This document shows positions 15,434 through 19,661 of a stretch of DNA of 19,661 nucleotides, piece by piece. How positions within the stretch are numbered: position 1 is the stretch's first letter; each line of letters starts with the position of its first letter. Origin of the DNA: an uncultured Peptococcaceae bacterium (GTDB lineage Bacteria > Bacillota > Peptococcia > Peptococcales > Peptococcaceae); the NCBI GenBank assembly GCA_902462325.1, contig CABQBF010000035.1, forward strand, positions 1 through 19,661, read 5' to 3'. The notes below the pieces were generated by a model that was not told the origin of the DNA, searched no databases, and saw only the letters and a program-made list of their open reading frames with translations. Position numbers and translations under genes: made by a program.

Positions 15434-16004
15434 ATGGTGTGATTTGGTATAATTGACGTTCTGTCAGAATATAATCCATTGGCAAATCATATTGGTCGAT
15501 AGGCAGCAATTGGGAATGCAGTTGGCATTCATAAGCCAGCGCCAGCCGTTTCACATCAGGTCGCAGCCGGAGCAAGTAACGGTCGTAATAGCCAGCGCCA
15601 AATCCTAAGCGATTGCCAGCATGGTCAAAGGCAATACCGGGAATTAAACAGAGATCGATTTGTTCTGGCGCTATCATATGCTGTAGGTGAGCCGGAAGCT
15701 CTCCGATGCCATAGCGATTATAGACTAGTTGTTCCATTGATGTGATGCAGCTCATTTCCATCAGGCCATCTTGAGGACCACAAATGGGAATAAGCATTGT
15801 TTTGCCTCTTTGCCAGCCTGCTTGATAGATGGCGACAGTGGACACCTCGTTTTGGAAGGAGAGGTAAAGCATAATAGTTTGACTATTTTGCCATAGAGGT
15901 AGTTCAAAAAGCTGGGCAGCAATCTGTGCGCTATATTTTTCTACAGTGGCTGCGCTTAATTGGTTACGAAGTTGTTTATAATATTGTCGAAGCTGATTTT
16001 TCAC
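15432..16004 (-). CDS. fthC: 5-Formyltetrahydrofolate cyclo-ligase
   Basis: This enzyme converts 5-formyl-THF to 5,10-methenyl-THF using ATP and so salvages folate. The 190-residue protein shows YLSFQNEVST (47-56), the substrate site motif IPGIAFDHAGNRLGFGAGYY (121-140) followed by DRYL, and the C-terminal LPMDYILTE, all typical of the YgfA/MTHFS family. I chose the GTG at 16004: AAGGAG (16013-16018, minus strand) is 8 bases upstream and the length then matches the family. A longer reading frame to 16046 has no ribosome binding site. It is monocistronic, transcribed from the promoter at 16079-16106 and divergent from groESL. Confidence 0.95.
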   Translation of the reverse strand: MKNQLRQYYKQLRNQLSAATVEKYSAQIAAQLFELPLWQNSQTIMLYLSFQNEVSTVAIYQAGWQRGKTMLIPICGPQDGLMEMSCITSMEQLVYNRYGIGELPAHLQHMIAPEQIDLCLIPGIAFDHAGNRLGFGAGYYDRYLLRLRPDVKRLALAYECQLHSQLLPIDQYDLPMDYILTERQLYQITP

Positions 16005-16061
16005 CGACAGCACTCCTTCTTGGCAGGATTTTTTTAGGATAGTCACGAATAAAGGGATAAC

Positions 16062-16124
16062 AGATTTTTCTATAGTCCATTATAAAATATTTTTCCATTT
16101 TGGCAAATTTTTTTAGAAAAATCT
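16062..16124. repeat. 11-bp perfect inverted repeat bracketing the fthC promoter
   Basis: AGATTTTTCTA (16062-16072) is the exact reverse complement of TAGAAAAATCT (16114-16124). The arms are 41 bases apart and enclose the fthC -10 and -35 boxes. One arm covers the predicted fthC transcript start. The other lies 1 base before the groESL -35 box. It could be an operator pair or AT-rich chance. Confidence 0.5.
16079..16106 (-). promoter_or_regulatory. Sigma-A promoter of fthC
   Basis: On the minus strand, TTGCCA (16101-16106) and TATAAT (16079-16084) are separated by 16 bases. They match the sigma-A consensus at 5/6 and 6/6 positions. The predicted transcript starts near 16072, leaving a leader of about 67 bases before the GTG. 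Confidence 0.75.
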
Positions 16125-16125
16125 C

Positions 16126-16153
16126 TTGCATTTTTTTGTCAAGGTGGTATTAT
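16126..16153 (+). promoter_or_regulatory. Sigma-A promoter of groESL
   Basis: TTGCAT (16126-16131) and TATTAT (16148-16153) are 16 bases apart. A shift of the -10 box to TTATAT (16150-16155) is also possible. The start site would be at about 16160, so the CIRCE operator begins at the first transcribed bases, the arrangement expected for HrcA repression. Confidence 0.6.
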
Positions 16154-16160
16154 ATAAATA

Positions 16161-16187
16161 TTAGCACTCGACTTAATTGAGTGCTAA
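16161..16187. promoter_or_regulatory. CIRCE operator (HrcA binding site)
   Basis: The sequence TTAGCACTC-N9-GAGTGCTAA is present without a mismatch. CIRCE is the binding site of the heat shock repressor HrcA and is usual in front of groESL and dnaK operons in Firmicutes. It predicts heat induction of the downstream chaperonin genes and an hrcA gene elsewhere in the genome. Confidence 0.97.
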
Positions 16188-16241
16188 CAAAAAACTAGTT
16201 AAATCAGGATGATTTTTATATTTTAAGGAGGCTTTTTTATT

Positions 16242-16532
16242 ATGAGTATCAGACCAATTGGTGACAGAATTGCAGTAAAACCTGTAGCAGTGGAAGAAAA
16301 AACAAAGAGCGGTATTGTTCTGCCAGGCTCTGCCCAGGAAAAACCACATCAGGGCGAAGTAATTGCAGTTGGCAGTGGTTATGTATCTCAGGCAACAGGA
16401 CAGCGCATTCCGCTGGAAGTAAAAGTGGGCGATAAAGTCGTTTATGGAAAACATGCTGGTATTGAAGTAAAATTTGACGGTGAAGAATTAGTCCTGTTAA
16501 CAGAAAATGATATTCTGGTTGTATTAGAATAG
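16242..16532 (+). CDS. groES: Co-chaperonin GroES
   Basis: A 96-residue co-chaperonin that forms the seven-membered lid over GroEL. The sequence shows the N-terminal IRPIGDRIAVKPV and the mobile loop EEKTKSGIVLPGSAQEKPHQ (about residues 18-37) with its GIVLP contact to GroEL. GEVIAVG and VGDKVVYGKHAGIEVKFDGEE follow, then the final LTENDILVVLE. AAGGAGG (16225-16231) is 10 bases before the ATG. It is co-transcribed with groEL, 55 bases downstream, under CIRCE control. Confidence 0.99.
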   Translation: MSIRPIGDRIAVKPVAVEEKTKSGIVLPGSAQEKPHQGEVIAVGSGYVSQATGQRIPLEVKVGDKVVYGKHAGIEVKFDGEELVLLTENDILVVLE

Positions 16533-16587
16533 GTTTGTTGTTTGCTTGATAAGCGCAAAGTGAAAACATTTTAGGAGGCAAATAATC

Positions 16588-18204
16588 ATGGCGAAAGAAA
16601 TTCGTTTTGGGGAAGAAGCTAGAAAATCTTTGGAAGTTGGCGTAAATGCTGTTGCGGAAGCAGTAAAGGTAACCTTAGGGCCAAAGGGCAGAAATGTTGT
16701 ATTAGGCAAAAAATATGGCGCTCCAGTCATCACCAATGATGGTGTATCTATTGCCCGTGAAATTGATCTGGAAGATCCATTTGAAGATATGGGTGTACAG
16801 TTGCTGAAAGAAGTAGCTACTAAAACAAACGATGTAGCCGGTGACGGGACTACTACTGCAACTGTTTTGGCACAGGCTATGGTACGGGAAGGTTTAAAAA
16901 ACGTAGCTGCTGGTGCGAATCCAATGGTAATTCGTCAGGGAATTCAGAAAGCGGTGGAAACTGCTGTAGAAGCTATCGGCTCTCTGTCTCAGAAAATTGA
17001 AACCAAAGAAGAAATTGCGCAGGTTGCTGCGGTATCTTGTGACGATCCAAAAATCGGTGAATTAATTGCCGAAGCTATGGAAGTGGTCGGTAAAGAAGGG
17101 GTTATCACAGTAGAAGATTCCCAAACCTTCGGTACCACGCTGGATGTAGTAAAAGGGATGCAGTTTGACCGTGGCTATATTTCTCCATACATGGTGACCG
17201 ATACCAGCAAAATGGTAGCGGTGTTGGATAATCCGTTAATTTTGCTGACCGATAAAAAAATCAGCAATATCCAGGAAGTATTGCCAGTATTAGAACAAGT
17301 TGTGCAAGCTAGCCGTCCATTATTACTGATTGCAGAAGATGTGGAAGGCGAAGCACTGACGACGATGCTGTTAAATAAACTGAGAGGTACCTTTACCTGC
17401 GTTGCTGTAAAAGCTCCAGGCTTTGGCGAACGCAGAAAAGAAATGCTGAAAGACATTGCTATTCTAACTGGCGGTCAGGTAGTAACCGATGAATTGGGTT
17501 ATAAATTAGAAGATACCACTTTGGACATGTTGGGCAGTGCTGCAAAAGTAACTGTTGGCAAAGAAAACACTACTATCGTAGAAGGTGCCGGTGATAAAGC
17601 GGAAATTGATGCCCGTGTTGCTCAGATTCGTGTACTGGCAGAAGAAACTACCTCTGACTTTGATCGCGACAAATATATGGAACGGGTAGCAAAATTGGCC
17701 GGCGGCGTAGCAGTGATTCATGTCGGTGCAGCTACGGAAACCGAACTGACTGAAAAGAAACATCGCATTGAAGATGCTCTGGCTGCTACCAAAGCGGCTG
17801 TACAGGAAGGAATTGTACCTGGCGGTGGCACTGCGTTAATCAATATTCTGCCTGCCCTGGAAAGCATTAAGATGGACGTGGATGATGCACAGACGGGTGT
17901 CAATATTATTAAACGGGCTTTGGAAGAACCGGTTCGTCAGATTGCATTCAATGCCGGAAAAGAAGGCTCTGTTATTGTAGAAAAAGTAAAATCTTTGCCG
18001 TTGGGTCAGGGCTATAATGCACGTACCGATGTTTATGAAGATATGATTGCTGCCGGTATTGTGGACCCGGCAAAAGTGACCCGTTCGGCGTTACAAAATG
18101 CAGCAAGTATCGCTTCTATGATTTTAACCACTGAAAGTTTGGTTGCTGATGTGACAAAAGAACAGCCAGCACCGATGGATGGCGGCATGGGCGGTATGAT
18201 GTAA
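16588..18204 (+). CDS. groEL: Chaperonin GroEL
   Basis: The 538-residue ATP-dependent folding chamber subunit. It shows TLGPKGRNVVLGKKYGAPVI (29-48), the ATP site GDGTTT (85-90, Asp86), the apical domain with AEDVEGEALTTMLLNKLRGT and VKAPGFGERRKEML, the chaperonin signature region before VQEGIVPGGGTALI, and the C-terminal Gly/Met tail GGMGGMM that lines the cavity. AGGAGG (16573-16578) is 9 bases before the ATG. The codon pattern is more even than that of the neighbouring operon, as expected of a highly expressed gene. A strong terminator follows. Confidence 0.99.
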   Translation: MAKEIRFGEEARKSLEVGVNAVAEAVKVTLGPKGRNVVLGKKYGAPVITNDGVSIAREIDLEDPFEDMGVQLLKEVATKTNDVAGDGTTTATVLAQAMVREGLKNVAAGANPMVIRQGIQKAVETAVEAIGSLSQKIETKEEIAQVAAVSCDDPKIGELIAEAMEVVGKEGVITVEDSQTFGTTLDVVKGMQFDRGYISPYMVTDTSKMVAVLDNPLILLTDKKISNIQEVLPVLEQVVQASRPLLLIAEDVEGEALTTMLLNKLRGTFTCVAVKAPGFGERRKEMLKDIAILTGGQVVTDELGYKLEDTTLDMLGSAAKVTVGKENTTIVEGAGDKAEIDARVAQIRVLAEETTSDFDRDKYMERVAKLAGGVAVIHVGAATETELTEKKHRIEDALAATKAAVQEGIVPGGGTALINILPALESIKMDVDDAQTGVNIIKRALEEPVRQIAFNAGKEGSVIVEKVKSLPLGQGYNARTDVYEDMIAAGIVDPAKVTRSALQNAASIASMILTTESLVADVTKEQPAPMDGGMGGMM

Positions 18205-18237
18205 GACGTTTTTGTTTTAGTAAAATAAGCAATTTCC

Positions 18238-18276
18238 AAACTCCTGTAGGAAAAGTAGTTCTTGCAGGAGTTTTTT
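18238..18276 (+). terminator. Intrinsic terminator of groESL
   Basis: A 15-bp stem (18238-18252 with 18259-18273, two G-U pairs) built on AAACTCCTG and CAGGAGTTT has a 6-base loop AAGTAG. A run of six T (18271-18276) follows. It lies 34 bases after the groEL stop. Confidence 0.9.
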
Positions 18277-18280
18277 GTGT

Positions 18281-18299
18281 CTTGCATTATCAATTCAAG
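18281..18299. promoter_or_regulatory. 19-bp palindrome upstream of the 18330 promoter
   Basis: CTTGCATT-ATC-AATTCAAG is an inverted repeat matching at 7 of 8 positions per arm. Its centre (18290) is about 74 bases before the predicted start of the next transcript, a distance used by class I activators of the Crp/Fnr type. It is not a consensus FNR or CRP box. The operator role is inferred. Confidence 0.4.
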
Positions 18300-18329
18300 G
18301 TGAGAAAAATTGTAGAAAAAAGTTTTTGG

Positions 18330-18357
18330 TTGTATTTTCTTGTAACTGTGCTATGAT
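18330..18357 (+). promoter_or_regulatory. Extended -10 promoter for the small gene at 18590
   Basis: TATGAT (18352-18357) is preceded by TGC, giving an extended -10 element TGnTATGAT. A weak -35 TTGTAT (18330-18335) lies 16 bases upstream. The transcript would start near 18364 and leave a leader of about 226 bases before the gene at 18590. Confidence 0.55.
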
Positions 18358-18363
18358 AAAGTC

Positions 18364-18589
18364 AGGTAATGACGAACAATATAATTTACAGTAAAAATGT
18401 AGCAATCATTGCAGTTCGTACATTGGAACATTTCATGTAGAGTTTTAGCAGAAGTTGTGGCAGTTTCCGGTTTTCGGCAGGTTGAAAACTATGGAAAGCA
18501 TTTCATTTGTTATTACCAGTCTTGTTTGTGGCTATTGGAATAGCACATTATGAAAAGTGGAACGATAACTGGACAAGGAGTGGAATGCT
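18364..18589 (+). other. Long, possibly structured untranslated leader or small RNA region
   Basis: This accounts for most of the 313-base gap between the groEL terminator and the next gene, and it has no convincing coding sequence. GGTAAT plus AACAA (18365-18370, 18375-18379) can pair with TTGTT plus ATTACC (18507-18511, 18512-18517). This closes a domain of about 150 bases that begins at the predicted transcript start. Inside are AGTTTT/AAAACT (18441-18446 with 18485-18490) and TACAT/ATGTA. ACGAAC/GTTCGT (18373-18378 with 18414-18419) is an alternative pairing. I do not recognise a known riboswitch or 6S-type RNA. It may be a leader, a small RNA or chance pairing in AT-rich DNA. Confidence 0.35.
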
Positions 18590-18874
18590 ATGGATGATCA
18601 AGAGTTTCTGGAAGTGTTTCGGCAGTCGGCGAATTTGCTGCGAGAACAGACAGTACAACAGCTTTTGGAGGATAATGCTGCGTATGAAGAAATCTGCCGA
18701 CAGGAAGAGATGGCTGAACAGCAATATTTGCAGCTCGTATTGACGGAAGAGCAGCGTACTGTTATTGATGCTATGTTGTTGGAAAAAGAACGCAGTTGTC
18801 TGATCTATGCCGATACAGCATATCTGGCAGGCATAAAAAATGTTTTACAGCTACGGCGCGCGTTACAGCTATAA
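18590..18874 (+). CDS. Small helical protein of unknown function
   Basis: I do not recognise a named gene for this 94-residue protein. It is acidic at the N-terminus (MDDQEFLEVF), apparently all helical, and has no signal peptide or membrane segment. Its C-terminal half, LTEEQRTVIDAMLLEKERS then YLAGIKNVLQLRRAL, resembles the small helical Firmicute proteins in which a charged helical pair is followed by an aromatic-x-x-Gly-x-x helix. Such proteins are usually annotated only as hypothetical or DUF. AAGGAG (18575-18580) is 9 bases before the ATG and supports translation. It has its own promoter and is followed by a shared terminator, so it looks like a single-gene unit. Confidence 0.72.
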   Translation: MDDQEFLEVFRQSANLLREQTVQQLLEDNAAYEEICRQEEMAEQQYLQLVLTEEQRTVIDAMLLEKERSCLIYADTAYLAGIKNVLQLRRALQL

Positions 18875-18907
18875 GTGTGATATAAAGGCGCATAACGCAT
18901 ATTGATA

Positions 18908-18951
18908 AAAGAACCAACCGGTCTTAGAACCTGCAGGCCGGTTGGTTCTTT
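18908..18951. terminator. Bidirectional terminator between the small gene and the Crp/Fnr gene
   Basis: A 16-bp stem (18908-18923 with 18936-18951, one G-U pair) is built on GAACCAACCGG and CCGGTTGGTTC around a 12-base loop containing CTGCAG. The plus strand continues with TTCTTTGTT and the minus strand with TTTTATC, so it can serve both convergent genes. Confidence 0.85.
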
Positions 18952-18979
18952 GTTATGATAGCAGAAAAATTATGTGTCG

Positions 18980-19642
18980 TTAAACTTCTAGTGAAAGCGT
19001 TGTTTGATTATTTGCTAAGGCCAGTAATTTTTCATAATGACGAATATAAAGCTGTTTTTCCCGTTTTTCTAGGATACCGTTTTTGATAAGCGCATGCAGC
19101 ATTTTTGATACAGTGACAAAATGTATTTTTAAATAGGTAGCAATATCATTATTAGTAAGACAGGCCGGTATTTGCATGCCAGACGGTGTGTCAATCTTCA
19201 TATCGATGAGTAAGGAGGCCAGCGCGTTGATTGTTTTCTTGTGAGAAATATTATCCATTTGTTTACGAAATAAATGATTTTCTAGGCCAATTTTGATAAT
19301 GATGAATTCTAAAATTTCAGGGTGTTGATAAGATAAAGTGTGAAAGTCGTTTGCAGAAAACTTGTATAAAATACAGTCTGTACAGGCATAGATGGAAGTA
19401 TCATGTTCGGCTAGTTGTCTGCTGGCGGTGAAATAATTAGGGATGCCAATGAAATTATTTTCTTTGGCAAAGCGCAGCAACTCTTCTGTACCATCGGCAT
19501 GAATCCGTTTTACAATCGCAATTCCTTTGTGCAGGAAAAAAACATGGCTCCACGGTTCCGTATTTAAATGAATCGGGTGATTTTTCTCAACAAATAGAAC
19601 CTCATAGTTAGCAAAAAATTTCATAATATCCGTTTCTTCCAA
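18980..19642 (-). CDS. Crp/Fnr family transcriptional regulator
   Basis: A 220-residue DNA-binding regulator. Residues about 15-115 form a cyclic-nucleotide-binding-type beta barrel (VFFLHKGIAIVKRIHADGTEE, then NNFIGIPNYFTA). A long dimer helix (about 117-145) follows, then a winged helix-turn-helix (LTNNDIATYLKIHFVTVSKM about 165-184, then LHALIKNGILEKREKQLYI). The N-terminal Cys cluster of FNR is absent and only ACTDC is seen, so a 4Fe-4S oxygen sensor is unlikely. The ligand cannot be told from the sequence. The TTG at 19642 is chosen because AGGAGG (19651-19656, minus strand) is 8 bases away, whereas the ATG six codons later is too far. Its promoter lies outside the window. Confidence 0.9.
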   Translation of the reverse strand: MEETDIMKFFANYEVLFVEKNHPIHLNTEPWSHVFFLHKGIAIVKRIHADGTEELLRFAKENNFIGIPNYFTASRQLAEHDTSIYACTDCILYKFSANDFHTLSYQHPEILEFIIIKIGLENHLFRKQMDNISHKKTINALASLLIDMKIDTPSGMQIPACLTNNDIATYLKIHFVTVSKMLHALIKNGILEKREKQLYIRHYEKLLALANNQTTLSLEV

Positions 19643-19661
19643 GATGTATCCCTCCTATGAT

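Noticed and set aside
16005..16046. Longer fthC start at 16046
   Set aside because: The added residues include the ribosome binding site used by the GTG at 16004.
18364..18521. 6S RNA
   Set aside because: Size and end pairing are suggestive, but I could not build the long rod with a central bubble, so I kept only a general structured-leader call.
18491..18553. 20-codon frame (MESISFVITSLV start) as a leader peptide
   Set aside because: The ribosome binding site is weak (AGGT) and nothing shows selection on the frame, so it could not be supported over chance.
18507..18743. 78-codon frame with a hydrophobic N-terminus overlapping the small gene
   Set aside because: It lacks a ribosome binding site and runs out of frame through the better supported gene at 18590.
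1..19661. CRISPR array, insertion sequence, prophage or defence island
   Set aside because: No spaced repeats, transposase or phage genes were seen. All major genes belong to conserved chromosomal families with uniform codon use.

Overview
The window is a chromosomal housekeeping and sporulation segment of an endospore-forming (or recently spore-forming) low-to-moderate GC Firmicute (Bacillota). The evidence is a complete eight-gene spoIIIA operon, strong AGGAGG-type ribosome binding sites, GTG/TTG starts, a CIRCE/HrcA-type groESL control region and the classical Firmicute order spoIIIA, asp23, nusB, xseAB, ispA, dxs, tlyA, argR, recN. Two departures from Bacillus, a DUF212 gene between ispA and dxs and nadK between tlyA and argR, make a Negativicutes-like or clostridial relative more likely than a Bacillus. 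That placement is inference. I see no rRNA, tRNA, CRISPR array, insertion sequence or phage gene.

Layout. Positions 66-4937 hold spoIIIAA to spoIIIAH on the plus strand, mostly overlapping or nearly touching. They encode the mother-cell side of the SpoIIIA-SpoIIQ channel and end at a hairpin terminator (5013-5064). A vegetative-looking promoter (5089-5116) then begins a long second operon (5155-15319): asp23/yqhY-like, nusB, xseA, xseB, ispA, a DUF212 membrane phosphatase-like gene, dxs, tlyA, a membrane-anchored PD-(D/E)XK nuclease-like gene of unknown function, nadK, argR and recN. The operon joins isoprenoid precursor and polyprenyl synthesis (dxs, ispA, perhaps DUF212), DNA repair (xseAB, recN, perhaps the nuclease-like gene), RNA functions (nusB, tlyA), NADP supply (nadK) and arginine-responsive regulation (argR).

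recN ends at a strong bidirectional terminator shared with the convergent folate gene fthC (15432-16004, minus strand). fthC diverges from groES-groEL (16242-18204), which is preceded by a perfect CIRCE operator. After the groEL terminator comes a 313-base gap with a palindrome, an extended -10 promoter and a long, possibly structured leader. It precedes a small helical protein of unknown function (18590-18874). A convergent Crp/Fnr-family regulator (18980-19642, minus strand) closes the window, with another bidirectional terminator between the two.

Most of the region is conventional. The items most worth a second look are the membrane-tethered nuclease-like gene between tlyA and nadK, the DUF212 gene inside the isoprenoid cluster, the structured region upstream of the small gene at 18590, the 11-bp inverted repeat bracketing the fthC promoter, and the absence of folD, accBC and spoIVB-spo0A from places where Bacillus has them.
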